Below, piece after piece: positions 43,180 through 52,460 of a stretch of DNA of 64,000 nucleotides (its first letter is position 1; every line of letters starts with the position of its first letter). The stretch is taken from positions 1 through 64,000 of the forward strand of contig NZ_BMDT01000008.1 of assembly GCF_014635985.1 (NCBI RefSeq), given 5' to 3'. Made by a program: the position numbers and the translations under genes. The stretch is from Enterococcus alcedinis. GTDB taxonomy: Bacteria > Bacillota > Bacilli > Lactobacillales > Enterococcaceae. Under the pieces are notes generated by a model. It was not told the DNA's origin. It did not search any database and saw only the letters and a program-made list of their open reading frames with translations.

Positions 43180-43404
43180 AAAGCAATTCGTATTAGAAAA
43201 AAACAAACCTGTTATTTTTAATAAATAGGTTTGTTTTTTATATTTTTTTATTCTCGTTGATTTTTTCGCTAGATTTTTACTCATTGGAAAACAGAGAATT
43301 GCCAATAGAAAACCTAAAGCAACTTGATCAAATACTAAAGTAAATAGGAACATGACGAGTGCAGATAAAAAAAGACTCGTCACATGAATTTTATCTTCTT
43401 TCAT
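43129..43404 (-). CDS. Small membrane protein, 91 aa, doubtful 3' end
   Basis: ATG 43404 with AGAGG nearby; starts MKEDKIHVTSLFLSALVMF with two hydrophobic segments (SLFLSALVMFLFTLVF; ALGFLLAILCF) and then a lysine-rich stretch (KNLAKKSTRIKKYKKQ). The last ~35 residues are read through a bidirectional terminator hairpin and overlap the opposite gene, so they may be spurious or result from a frameshift that removed an earlier stop. Confidence 0.4.
   Translation of the reverse strand: MKEDKIHVTSLFLSALVMFLFTLVFDQVALGFLLAILCFPMSKNLAKKSTRIKKYKKQTYLLKITGLFFSNTNCFLRCWFNNKCQQKHDEN
43198..43239. terminator. Bidirectional terminator
   Basis: AAACAAACCT/AGGTTTGTTT stem with A and T tails on both sides, between converging small membrane-protein genes. 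Confidence 0.75.
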
Positions 43405-43576
43405 GCCTCTCACCTCTTCTTAAAAAGAATTATCTGACTACATTGTAGACTCTAATCAATATAAATACAAAGAGAATCATGCGATCATTTAAAAATCCAC
43501 CCTAAGGATGATAGACAGAGGATTCAATCAGCGCTACACTTAATACAGGTTATAAATCAAAGAAAAGAGGGAGTAT

Positions 43577-44335
43577 ATGATTGAGTTTAAAGGGGTAACA
43601 AAGCAATACGATCAAAAAATAGCGTTGGATCATTTGAATTTAACAATTAAAACAGGAGAAATTTTTGGTTTTTTAGGTCACAATGGGGCCGGAAAATCGA
43701 CAACGATTAAAAGCTTGGTTTCGGTCCTTGATCCAACAAGTGGTCAAATTTTTGTTGACGGACAAGAATTAAGTGCGAATCGGTTAGCCATCAAACAACG
43801 GATTGGTTATGTGCCAGACTCACCGGATTTATTTTTGCAATTATCAGCCGGTGAATACTGGAATTTGATTGCGGCGGCTTATGGGATGACGACCGAAAAG
43901 AAAGAGTCACGAATCCAAGAATTGGCTGGATTGTTTGATATCTTGAATCATCGAGAGGAAGCGATTGGTAGTTTCTCTCATGGGATGCGCCAAAAAACGA
44001 TTTTAATTGGTGCCTTATTACCGGACCCCGATATTTGGGTTTTGGATGAACCGATGACTGGACTCGATCCGCAAGCGGCTTTTGATTTAAAGGAAATGAT
44101 GAAAGATCATGCTGCTCGTGGCAATACGGTTATTTTCTCAACCCACGTGTTAGATACGGCAGAACAATTATGCGATGAGTTAGCAATTTTGAAAAAAGGC
44201 GAACTTGTCTATCAAGGAACGACGGATAATTTGTTAGCACAATCGCCAGGGGAGTCACTCGAATCGATTTATTTGAAGATGATCGGGCGCCAAAGTCATT
44301 CAGAGGAACCCTTAAATGGTGAGACATATGAATAA
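43577..44335 (+). CDS. ABC transporter ATP-binding protein
   Basis: 252-aa ATPase of the CcmA/NatA class: Walker A GHNGAGKST, FSHGMRQK signature variant, Walker B IWVLDEPMTGLDP, switch His STHVLDTA. Its frame overlaps the start of the permease gene, giving a two-gene transporter. It resembles EcsA in class but pairs with a much larger permease, so it is a different exporter, probably for peptides or lipids (inference). Confidence 0.9.
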   Translation: MIEFKGVTKQYDQKIALDHLNLTIKTGEIFGFLGHNGAGKSTTIKSLVSVLDPTSGQIFVDGQELSANRLAIKQRIGYVPDSPDLFLQLSAGEYWNLIAAAYGMTTEKKESRIQELAGLFDILNHREEAIGSFSHGMRQKTILIGALLPDPDIWVLDEPMTGLDPQAAFDLKEMMKDHAARGNTVIFSTHVLDTAEQLCDELAILKKGELVYQGTTDNLLAQSPGESLESIYLKMIGRQSHSEEPLNGETYE

Positions 44336-45929
44336 AAGGAAGTTGGCTTCACTATTAGGCGTGTCCTTGCTGTACACGAATCCGCAATATACCGATCAAG
44401 CAAGAAGGAAAGGAAAGTCAGGTAAGAAATTAATCCAAGCGATTGTGATGCAATATGTGTTGCTCGCACTGATTTTCACCGTGCTGTATGGATTTATGCT
44501 GTTTACGGTTGATTTTTCAAAAATGCCAGGCTTCTTTACGATGTACGTTGGGTTATTCGGCTTACTTGCGATGTCACAAGGGGTTTCAGTGATCTACAAT
44601 GTCTTTTTTGAAAGTAAGGATTTGGAAGCCTATCTACCGTTACCGTTTCGACAATCAGAAATTTTTGTATCAAAAATCTTAGCGGTGACACTAACCGTGG
44701 TACCTTATGTCCTGCCATTATTTGTACTCTTTAGCTTAACCGCTTGGCAAGCCGGCAATTGGCTGGTCTTTTCGATTGTTTCTGGTTTGCTGGCATTCGT
44801 CTTGCTACTAGGCATTTTATTATTTATTTGCTCACTCATTGTACTGGGCTTAACTCGGACAAAGGTTTTCCAGAAGCATAAAAAATTAATGACGACAGGG
44901 CTCATGGTATTGACCACCGTCTTGTCAATTGCTGGAATCCTCTTTATGCAACTCTCTGGTAATACGAGTAATATTGAACAGGGGATAGAAGTACTTGATC
45001 GGACGCCGTTTATACCGTTATTACCGGTTCATTGGGCAATTACGAATCCATTTAGCCAATCGGGTTTACTTGGATGGGGATTGCTAATTGGCTTATTCAT
45101 GATACTGGCTTTTACTATCAAAATCTTCTTTTTACCGCGTTTATACGAGCAACTAATGACTGTTTCAACGTTGGAAACATTCAAAAAGAAAAAGCAAAAA
45201 ATCGGACAAACGACACCTCAGCTTTTACGTTCATATAATTGGCAATTAATTAAAGAGCCAGGTGTTGCGATGCAAATTTTTTCAAGTTCAGTGATTATTC
45301 CAATCGTAATGCTGATCTCTTTTGGAAGTGTCCTGAATCAAATCGCTGGAGGGGGCATGTTACCGAATCGTTTAGTCGGAGTCGTGTTTGTTTCAGGTGT
45401 TTTTTTAGCGTATCTGTCGTGCAATCAAGCTTCATTCGTAGCCAATCTTATTTCACTTGATCGAGAAAATTATGATTTTATTTGTACATTGCCGTTATCT
45501 AAAAAAGCTTATCTCAAAGAAAAATTCTTAATCGGCTTCTTGATCCAAGTGATTATCAGTGGGGGAACAATTTTAGCTGCGAGTCTTTTCTTAAAGTTAT
45601 CGTTATTACTGACGATTTCCGGAGTGCTGGGGGCTACGCTAGGTAGTTTTGTGATGAGTGTGATTTATTTTGCACGCGATTATCGCTTACTCTTAACGAA
45701 TTGGACAAGCGTGACACAGTTATTCCAGCGAGGTGGCGGCACGATTTTAATGAGTATTTTTATTGTGCTAGGCACAATTATCGGTGGGTTACTGATTGGT
45801 GGTTATGCATTTGCAACCCTTGCTTTACCGTTTCTGCCACTAACCCCATTAGTTATAGGTATGATATTACTAATTTGTGGTATCATTCTTTATATTTACA
45901 AACGACGATTTTGGGATTATTTGGATTAA
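44328..45929 (+). CDS. ABC transporter permease, large, multi-spanning
   Basis: 533 aa with about 12 hydrophobic helices in two halves (residues about 45-280 and 320-530), like the large single-chain permeases that pair with NatA-class ATPases in Lactobacillales. ATG 44328 overlaps the end of the ATPase gene; ATG 44316, 8 nt after AGAGGA, is an equally good start and adds four residues. The central cytosolic loop (TVSTLETFKKKKQKIGQTTP) is basic. Substrate unknown. Confidence 0.82.
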   Translation: MNKRKLASLLGVSLLYTNPQYTDQARRKGKSGKKLIQAIVMQYVLLALIFTVLYGFMLFTVDFSKMPGFFTMYVGLFGLLAMSQGVSVIYNVFFESKDLEAYLPLPFRQSEIFVSKILAVTLTVVPYVLPLFVLFSLTAWQAGNWLVFSIVSGLLAFVLLLGILLFICSLIVLGLTRTKVFQKHKKLMTTGLMVLTTVLSIAGILFMQLSGNTSNIEQGIEVLDRTPFIPLLPVHWAITNPFSQSGLLGWGLLIGLFMILAFTIKIFFLPRLYEQLMTVSTLETFKKKKQKIGQTTPQLLRSYNWQLIKEPGVAMQIFSSSVIIPIVMLISFGSVLNQIAGGGMLPNRLVGVVFVSGVFLAYLSCNQASFVANLISLDRENYDFICTLPLSKKAYLKEKFLIGFLIQVIISGGTILAASLFLKLSLLLTISGVLGATLGSFVMSVIYFARDYRLLLTNWTSVTQLFQRGGGTILMSIFIVLGTIIGGLLIGGYAFATLALPFLPLTPLVIGMILLICGIILYIYKRRFWDYLD

Positions 45930-46363
45930 AACAAGTACAAGAAAGAAGTTATTATTAAGTTAAGTAAGCAAACGTGGTGTATGAACTGACCCAAAAAAGT
46001 TAGACCTAAAAAATCTAACTTTTTTGGGTCAGTTTTATTAAGGATTTTATTATATTACATATTCAGTATCAAGATCTGATTCGCTACTACACCTGATACT
46101 GAATGCGAAATACAAGGTCTTGTTGACAAGTCTGATTGAATATATTTTGTGAGCACAAAGAAGTAGAGATATAAAAACGCTCTTAAAAAGACTAACTTTT
46201 TTGGCAGACTATACAAAAACGAAAATTGTCTAAGTTTTTTATTGAAAAATAGATTTTAGCATCATTTATTAAGGTTTGGAAACCTTTGATTATAACGGTT
46301 TTTAATATTATGATACAATTGTCTATACAGATAATTCAATAACTAAGGATGGGAGTGTTTGTG
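45930..46363. other. Intergenic region with IS-end-like inverted repeat
   Basis: A perfect 21-bp inverted repeat (45984-46004 with 46014-46034; starts AACTGACCCAAAAAAGTTAG) with a 9-nt loop and TTTT can end the permease transcript. Its sequence resembles IS3-family terminal repeats. A related piece, AAAAAGACTAACTTTTTTGG, lies near 46193-46212. No transposase frame is present. The remainder is A+T-rich. Confidence 0.6.
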
Positions 46364-46771
46364 ATGTTTCATATCATGCGGATTTATTTACTAAGTGCGA
46401 TAGTCTTTTTAATTTTTGATCTTTTTTGGTTATTAGTCGTTTCCCAAAAAATGTATCAACAATTTATTGGGCATCTGATGGGTGATGTAAGAATCATGCC
46501 AGCAATTATCTTTTACTTTCTTTATGTGAGCGGTGTTTTGTATTTTGTTATCCTTCCAGGTATTGAGAAAAATAGTTTGATTTATACTCTTTTAAGTGGA
46601 GCTTTTTTTGGTCTTATTTGTTATGCAACATATGATTTGACTAATTTATCAACGTTGAAGAATTGGCCAGTCACCATGACTCTGATTGATTTGGCCTGGG
46701 GAACGTTTGTTACGGGGAGTACTTCGGGAATTGTGTATTTATTAAATAAATTTTTGTTTGAAAGAGGGTAG
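46364..46771 (+). CDS. DUF2177 membrane protein
   Basis: 135 aa, four hydrophobic helices: YLLSAIVFLIFDLFWLLVVS, IMPAIIFYFLYVSGVLYFVI, SLIYTLLSGAFFGLICYATYDLTNLSTLKNWP, then LAWGTFVTGSTSGIVYLL. The AxYDLTNLxTLKxWP block is the DUF2177 signature. ATG 46364 is chosen (GGGAG 8 nt before); ATG 46349 lacks a ribosome binding site. First gene of a three-gene set with a fatty-acid-kinase-like fusion and DUF1295. In other bacteria DUF2177 genes lie near cyclopropane and furan fatty acid genes, so a lipid role is suspected. Confidence 0.82.
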   Translation: MFHIMRIYLLSAIVFLIFDLFWLLVVSQKMYQQFIGHLMGDVRIMPAIIFYFLYVSGVLYFVILPGIEKNSLIYTLLSGAFFGLICYATYDLTNLSTLKNWPVTMTLIDLAWGTFVTGSTSGIVYLLNKFLFERG

Positions 46772-46777
46772 GCACCT

Positions 46778-48568
46778 GTGGATGAATTAGATAATCAGAG
46801 AATCTTAGAAAGTTTTCTAAGTGGTGCATTGAACGTAATTGAGGAGAAAGAAGCGTTGAATAAAATCAACGTTTTTCCAGTAGCCGATGGTGATACGGGA
46901 AGTAATTTGGCTGCTTTAATGCAGTCAATTGTTGATCAAGTGAATCCAGAGTCAGCATCTGTCAACAAAACGTTACAGAGTATAGCTGAGGCGTCATTAA
47001 TCGGTGCCCGGGGGAACTCAGGAATCATATTTGCGCAATACCTCAATGCTGTTGCTCGTGTCTTTGAGCAGGGAGAACGAACTGTTTTAGGATTCGTATA
47101 TTCATTTAGCGTAGCCGTAAAGGATGCCTATCAAGCCTTATTAGAACCTCAGGAGGGAACGATTTTAACTGTGATGTCCGTTTGGTCAGAGGCTCTTTAT
47201 GTCGGATTTTTAAAAGAAGAAGTACTTGAAAAAGCATTACTATCGGCGGAAGAAGCAGCCTCAGAAGCCGTTCAACAGACGAGATATCAATTAAATGTCT
47301 TGCGTCATAAACGCCTTGTTGATGCCGGAGCAAAAGGATTTTATCACTTCATAGAAGGCTTCACTAATACTTACTGTGATACTAAAGGAAAGTCAAGGTT
47401 AGCAAGCGATGATAGAAATGAACATGTTGATTTTTTAGAAATAGACAATCAAGCAGAACGCCCTAACGAACGCTATTGTTCTGAATTTTTATTAAAAGAA
47501 GTGATCGTCGATACCGTTGCGCTGAAAGAAAAACTTTCAAAATATGGTGATTCACTGATTATTGTAGGAGAAGGTAAACTCGTTAAAATCCATATTCACA
47601 CGAATAAACCAAAAGATGTATTGATTAAATTAGAACAATATGGAGTGATTGTTAGTCATAAAGTCGATGATATGTTATTGCAATGGGATACTGCGAATAC
47701 ACCTAAATACCCGATTGCAATCGTAACGGATTCAATTGCTGATATTCCCCAAGAGCTACTGTTAGAGGAACAAATTCATGTGTTGCCTATTCAAATCCTT
47801 ACTGATACAACGAGCTATTTAGATAAACAAACGATTGACAGTTCCATTATTCGAGAAAAAATTCAAAAAAAAGAAAAATTGAGTACATCTCAGCCAAGTA
47901 TTCAAAGCGTTGATGCTTTACTTTCATTTTTGGAAGGTAAATACCGTGAAATTTTAATTATTACCGTTTCAGCTAAATTAAGTGGAACATATCAATTAAT
48001 CAAACAACGAATCGAAGTAAATAAATTAAATCAAGCGCAAGTTCATGTGATTGACTCAAAATTAAATGCTGCAGCACAAGGCTTACTCGTTCTCTCAGCC
48101 GTTAATGCGATAAAAAAAGGCGAGTCGTTTGAACAGGTCGTTACAACTGTTTTAGAAACGATAACAAGGAGTTTTATTTATGTTTCTGTAGCCAGTCTGG
48201 CACCAATGGTGGAATCAGGTAGAATTCCTAAAAAAATTGGTCGAATAGCACAAAGACTAAACGTCTATCCGATTGTCACTCTAGATTCAGATGGAGACGG
48301 TAAGCTAAAAGGGATTTCGTTTAGTCAAGAGTCAGCAACAAAGAAAATGTTGAAGCAAGTTCATACGTTGATAGCCAAAAGTCAGTTAGAAGCATTTGCT
48401 ATCACACACGTGGACAATGCTGAAAGAGCGAATGAAATTGGTAAGAGTCTATTTGATAATCAAGATGGACGAAGCCACTATATCGTTGAAAGTTCAGCGG
48501 CCATAGCGATTAGTGCAGGGATTGGTGCAATTGCAGTAGCCGGAATTAAAGTTAAGGAGGAATTATAA
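46778..48568 (+). CDS. FakA-FakB-like fusion: DhaL (Dak2) kinase domain plus DegV fatty-acid-binding domain
   Basis: 596 aa with GTG start. Residues 1-200 are a DhaL nucleotide-binding domain: [14 protein letters not shown] at 31-44 (Asp cluster for Mg-ATP) and [12 protein letters not shown]. Residues about 233-290 match the start of the FakA C-terminal region ([29 protein letters not shown]). Residues about 311-594 form a complete DegV domain ([31 protein letters not shown]). In Staphylococcus FakA and FakB are separate proteins that phosphorylate exogenous fatty acids; here kinase and fatty-acid carrier are one chain, and much of FakA's C-terminal domain is missing. Confidence 0.87.
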   Translation: MDELDNQRILESFLSGALNVIEEKEALNKINVFPVADGDTGSNLAALMQSIVDQVNPESASVNKTLQSIAEASLIGARGNSGIIFAQYLNAVARVFEQGERTVLGFVYSFSVAVKDAYQALLEPQEGTILTVMSVWSEALYVGFLKEEVLEKALLSAEEAASEAVQQTRYQLNVLRHKRLVDAGAKGFYHFIEGFTNTYCDTKGKSRLASDDRNEHVDFLEIDNQAERPNERYCSEFLLKEVIVDTVALKEKLSKYGDSLIIVGEGKLVKIHIHTNKPKDVLIKLEQYGVIVSHKVDDMLLQWDTANTPKYPIAIVTDSIADIPQELLLEEQIHVLPIQILTDTTSYLDKQTIDSSIIREKIQKKEKLSTSQPSIQSVDALLSFLEGKYREILIITVSAKLSGTYQLIKQRIEVNKLNQAQVHVIDSKLNAAAQGLLVLSAVNAIKKGESFEQVVTTVLETITRSFIYVSVASLAPMVESGRIPKKIGRIAQRLNVYPIVTLDSDGDGKLKGISFSQESATKKMLKQVHTLIAKSQLEAFAITHVDNAERANEIGKSLFDNQDGRSHYIVESSAAIAISAGIGAIAVAGIKVKEEL

Positions 48569-48570
48569 AG

Positions 48571-49344
48571 ATGATATATGGTAGTGTAGCGATTATTTTA
48601 TTTGTCTATTTTGTTGTGTGGTCCATGATTTCAAAAATGAAAAACAACTATTCGTTAGTTGATATTGCCTGGGGATTAGGTTTTGTTGTGGTTGCTTGGG
48701 GGAGCTTTTTTATAGCCAGTCATTGGCGTACGCAATCCTTGATTATCTTGTTACTTGTCTCTATTTGGGGTTTGCGATTATTTTGGCATCTATTTAAAAG
48801 AAATTGGAACCGCCCTGAAGATTATCGCTACGTCAATATGCGTAAACGATGGGGAACGAGTTTTGTCAATCTCAAAGCATTTTTGAATGTTTTTGTCCTT
48901 CAAGGAATTCTTTTATTCATTATTTCATTACCGATTATGAATAGTTTTTACCAAGTTAATTCTAGTTTAACCTGGTGGCAAATCACGGGTATAATCATTT
49001 GGATTATCGGTTTTTATTTTGAAGTTGTTGGAGATTTACAATTAGAAAACTTTAAAAAGAATCAGAATAACAAAGGCAAATTACTGACGAAAGGATTATG
49101 GTCATTAACCAGACATCCTAATTATTTTGGTGAGGCTACTTGTTGGTGGGGAATTTTTTTGATTTCATTTACAAATAGTGAACAATTATGGCTGATGATT
49201 AGCCCAATAGTCATCACTTTGCTTTTGCTTTTTGTATCGGGTGTTCCTTTACTTGAGAAAAAATATAAAGACCGAGAAGATTTTAAAATTTATGCTAGTA
49301 AAACGTCGAAATTTTTTCCATTCATTGGGAAAAAAGGATTATAG
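48571..49344 (+). CDS. DUF1295 (steroid 5-alpha-reductase-like) membrane protein
   Basis: 257 aa with six to seven hydrophobic helices. The C-terminal [26 protein letters not shown] block is the conserved cofactor-binding and catalytic-region motif of DUF1295, related to NAD(P)H-dependent lipid reductases and isoprenylcysteine methyltransferase-like folds. It follows the Fak fusion by 2 nt with AAGGAGG, so it belongs to the same operon, and may reduce or modify a lipid or fatty acyl chain (inference). Confidence 0.85.
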   Translation: MIYGSVAIILFVYFVVWSMISKMKNNYSLVDIAWGLGFVVVAWGSFFIASHWRTQSLIILLLVSIWGLRLFWHLFKRNWNRPEDYRYVNMRKRWGTSFVNLKAFLNVFVLQGILLFIISLPIMNSFYQVNSSLTWWQITGIIIWIIGFYFEVVGDLQLENFKKNQNNKGKLLTKGLWSLTRHPNYFGEATCWWGIFLISFTNSEQLWLMISPIVITLLLLFVSGVPLLEKKYKDREDFKIYASKTSKFFPFIGKKGL

Positions 49345-49836
49345 AGAGTGAGAGATAATGTAGCATCATCAATTTTAAAGGTGCTGTCTTTGAAGTATTC
49401 AAGTACAGTTTTTGTAACTACCATCAATGATAATTGTGATAGCTACATCTTCTCTTAATAATAATGAACCCCTGATTTTACTTGATAGTTCAAGTGAAAT
49501 CAGGGGTTTTATTGACTTACAACCGGGATATGGAAAGATGATTATTGCGATCAGATTGAGCCAGAGAGTGTGAGAAAGAAGCCACTTATGCAATATCGGC
49601 GGCTTCTTTCTCATTTTTTTAACATGCGATAGATAATATGAATAACGAGCTTAGCTATTTCCTCTTCAGGTTTAGAGGAAGGAAGAGATTAAATCGACGG
49701 AAAAAACAATCATGAGCAAAACTTTATCTATTTAAAAGATTTTTTGTTATAGTTCGCTTATCAGGTGATAAGTGAATTAGTCATTTAATTGAAAAAATCT
49801 TGTTATCTAAATAGAATAAAAAATGGAGGAATTAAA
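49345..49836. other. Intergenic region with two strong terminators
   Basis: Terminator 1: ~19-bp stem with one G-T pair (49467-49507) and T run, ending the DUF2177 operon. Terminator 2: GAGAAAGAAGCC/GGCTTCTTTCTC (49572-49583 with 49601-49612) plus seven T, 65 nt later with no gene between. A short RNA could end there. No coding region is supported. Confidence 0.7.
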
Positions 49837-50904
49837 ATGTTTTTAGCATTAAATGAGATAAGATATGCTAAGTTACGTTACACTTTAGTGATTGGTGTTA
49901 TGTTTTTAATTGCCTACTTGGTCTTTTTCCTTAGTGGATTAGCCTATGGTTTGGCACAAGAAAATAGAATGGCTGTGGATAAATGGGAGGCGGATTACTT
50001 ATTATTGTCTGATAAAGCTAATGATAGTTTAAATATGTCAATGATAGATCCAGAAATGATTGAACAAGTGGAAGCCAAGGAAAAAGCGCTTCTAGTACAA
50101 GCGCCAGCAATTATTTATCAAGTAGAAGATCAAGATACAAAGGAAAATGTCAGTTTTTTTGGAATTGACTCACAGCAATTTATTACGCCCAATATTATTG
50201 AGGGAGAATTATTTTCTAAAAAAGGTGAAGTTGTTGCCGATATTAGCTTAAAGAAAAGTGGAGGCTATTCACTAGGTGATCAGATTAAAATTTCAATGAA
50301 TGATGAAAAAATGACGATTGTAGGATTTACGGACAATGCGAAATATAGTGTTTCTCCTGTGTTATATACATCTTTAGAGACAATTCAACAAGTACGTTAC
50401 GGTGAAATGGCTGAAAAGCAAGAACTACGCGTAAATGCTATTATCACGAGAGGTCAAATCACAGAGAAACCGGACGGGTTGAGTAAGATTGCGATTGGCG
50501 ATTTTATTAATAAGTTACCTGGATATAACGCACAAGTGTTAACATTTGGCTTTATGATTGGATTTCTGGTGATCATTGCAGCAGTTGTAATTGGAATCTT
50601 CATTTATGTGTTAACGATGCAAAAAACAGCGATATTTGGCGTAATGAAAGCGCAAGGGATTTCTAGTAGATACATTGCAAAATCGGTGATTGCTCAAACC
50701 TTCTTTTTGGCAACAGTTGGTGTATTTACTGGCTTGGTTCTGACTATTTTATCGGGGCTCGTGTTACCAGAAACAGTCCCTTTTCAGAGTAACTTGCCCT
50801 TTTTCGCAGGAATCAGTCTTTTAATGATTGTTATTGCAATTGTTGGAGCATTATTCTCAGTTCGAGCAATTGTAAAAATTGATCCATTGAAGGTTATAGG
50901 ATAG
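49837..50904 (+). CDS. FtsX-like ABC transporter permease
   Basis: 355 aa. One N-terminal helix (YTLVIGVMFLIAYLVFFLSGLAY), an extracellular domain (about 45-235), and three C-terminal helices (FGFMIGFLVIIAAVVIGIFIYV; FFLATVGVFTGLVLTILSGLVL; FFAGISLLMIVIAIVGALFSV) in the MacB/FtsX pattern, ending with the VKIDPLKVIG motif typical of DevC/MacB-type permeases. ATG 49837 is 7 nt after GGAGGA. Works with the ATPase 11 nt downstream as a mechanotransmission exporter. Confidence 0.88.
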   Translation: MFLALNEIRYAKLRYTLVIGVMFLIAYLVFFLSGLAYGLAQENRMAVDKWEADYLLLSDKANDSLNMSMIDPEMIEQVEAKEKALLVQAPAIIYQVEDQDTKENVSFFGIDSQQFITPNIIEGELFSKKGEVVADISLKKSGGYSLGDQIKISMNDEKMTIVGFTDNAKYSVSPVLYTSLETIQQVRYGEMAEKQELRVNAIITRGQITEKPDGLSKIAIGDFINKLPGYNAQVLTFGFMIGFLVIIAAVVIGIFIYVLTMQKTAIFGVMKAQGISSRYIAKSVIAQTFFLATVGVFTGLVLTILSGLVLPETVPFQSNLPFFAGISLLMIVIAIVGALFSVRAIVKIDPLKVIG

Positions 50905-50915
50905 GGGGATAAAAA

Positions 50916-51599
50916 ATGAGTGCAATTGAGATAACGAATGTTAAGAAGTCATTTAAAGATGGTGATACGACGATTGAAGCACTAAAAGAAACTAATTTTT
51001 CAGTTGAAAGAGGTGAATTTGTTGCGATTATTGGACCTTCAGGTTCTGGAAAGAGTACCTTTTTAACAATTGTTGGTGGTTTACAGACACCAACAGAAGG
51101 AGAGGTTCGAATTAACGATCTTACTTTTAGTGGAAAAAAAGAAAAGGAACGTGCCAAACTGCGTTTTAATGAGATTGGATTTATCTTACAAGCATCTAAT
51201 TTGGTCCCTTTTCTAACAGTTAGGAAGCAATTGCAACTAGTCGATAAAGTTGCAAAGCAAAAAGAAAACAAAAAAGGTATCGATTTGTTGAAGCAACTGG
51301 AAATTGAAAAATTAAGTAATAAATATCCAGAAGAACTTTCAGGGGGAGAACGTCAACGTGTTGCAATTGCTCGAGCACTCTATAATGATCCAACGATTAT
51401 TTTAGCAGATGAACCAACAGCAAGTTTAGATACAGAAAAGGCATATGAAGTTGTTAAAATTTTGGCGAAAGAAGCCAAAGAAAAAAACAAAGCGATTATT
51501 ATGGTGACGCATGATTTGAGATTGGTGACGTATTGCGATCGAGTTTATACAATGGATGATGGTGTATTGTTTGAAACAAGTAGGGATGAATTTAAATGA
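50916..51599 (+). CDS. MacB/LolD-type ABC transporter ATP-binding protein
   Basis: 227-aa ATPase: Walker [11 protein letters not shown]-loop FILQASNL, signature [15 protein letters not shown], Walker B IILADEPTASLD, switch His VTHDLRL. It pairs with the FtsX-like permease. The last 4 nt (ATGA) overlap the start of a broken crtN-like gene, showing that the desaturase once belonged to this operon. Confidence 0.9.
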   Translation: MSAIEITNVKKSFKDGDTTIEALKETNFSVERGEFVAIIGPSGSGKSTFLTIVGGLQTPTEGEVRINDLTFSGKKEKERAKLRFNEIGFILQASNLVPFLTVRKQLQLVDKVAKQKENKKGIDLLKQLEIEKLSNKYPEELSGGERQRVAIARALYNDPTIILADEPTASLDTEKAYEVVKILAKEAKEKNKAIIMVTHDLRLVTYCDRVYTMDDGVLFETSRDEFK

Positions 51600-51823
51600 A
51601 GAAAATTGCAGTTATTGGTGCAAGTGTAGCAGACTTAAGTGCAGCTATTCGACTCTAAAATCAAGGCTATGATGTCCATTTATTTGAAAAAGAAAGTAAA
51701 GTCGAAGGAAAGATGAATCAAATGGATAAAAATGATTTTCGTTTTGATGTTGGACTAACGATTGTAATGATGCTAGAAATTTATCGAGAAATACTTTCAG
51801 TTGTACGTAATCAACGATACTAA
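51596..51823 (+). pseudogene. Decayed phytoene-desaturase-like (CrtN/CrtI) gene, 5' fragment
   Basis: The frame reads MKKIAVIGASVADLSAAIRL, stop, then NQGYDVHLFEKESKVEGKMN and FRFDVGLTIVMM. This is the FAD-binding Rossmann start and next conserved block of carotenoid desaturases. An in-frame TAA at 51656-51658, loss of the GxGxxG glycines (GASVADL) and a stop at 51821 show decay; intact members are about 490-500 residues long. Everything beyond the first ~75 codons is gone. The ATGA overlap with the ABC ATPase argues that it was once cotranscribed. Confidence 0.8.
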
Positions 51824-51920
51824 ATGTTAATTAAGAGACAATCGGTGAGTCTGATGAGGAAATTGCAATTGAAAGAAGAGGTTTCTAAGGTAAATTACTT
51901 GCTTTCAGAAGGGGAATAAG

Positions 51921-52460
51921 ATGTATGATGCCATTTTAGATGTAGCTGAAAAATTATTTATGTCACAAGGATATAAGGAAACATCAACGCGCCAAATTAC
52001 GGAACAATTAAATATTAGTCAGCCAGCTCTGTATTACCATTTTAAGAATAAAGAGGATATTTATTATAGTGTCATGTTACGTTTATCAAAACATGTCGAA
52101 GGCAATCTGAGAGCTATTTCAGCTCAGGAAGACCTTGAAATAGAAGTGAAGATAAGTCAAATGGCATTATTTTTACAGAGAAAGCATCCGGTCAATTTGA
52201 TTTTAATGCTGAGAGATATTCGACAAATGCTTTCAGAAAAAATCACATATAAGATTTTTTTATTATGGAAAAAATCGTATAGACAACCATTTGTTGATGT
52301 GCTTTCACAAGATCCGTTGATTTCAAGAAAACAAGAAGACTGGGACTGGATTGCAGGACAACTCTTTGTTGTCATTTCGTCTTACTTAGAAACCACAGAA
52401 AAAGAAGACGAGTTGTTAAGAAGTATTCATTTGTTCTTATATGGTTTATTAGACGATTAA
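51921..52460 (+). CDS. TetR/AcrR-family regulator
   Basis: 179 aa. N-terminal TetR_N domain: DAILDVAEKLFMSQGYKETSTRQITEQLNISQPALYYHFKNKEDIYYSVM. The remainder is helical with hydrophobic core residues for ligand binding. AAGGGGA is 5 nt before ATG 51921. It is downstream of the ABC transporter and the crtN-like remnant, which it presumably controls; no palindrome was recognised with confidence. Confidence 0.88.
   Translation: MYDAILDVAEKLFMSQGYKETSTRQITEQLNISQPALYYHFKNKEDIYYSVMLRLSKHVEGNLRAISAQEDLEIEVKISQMALFLQRKHPVNLILMLRDIRQMLSEKITYKIFLLWKKSYRQPFVDVLSQDPLISRKQEDWDWIAGQLFVVISSYLETTEKEDELLRSIHLFLYGLLDD

Noticed and set aside
46778-48568. Dihydroxyacetone kinase subunit
   Set aside because: The DhaL-type domain is fused to DegV and a FakA-like segment, so a fatty acid kinase role is more likely than Dha phosphorylation.
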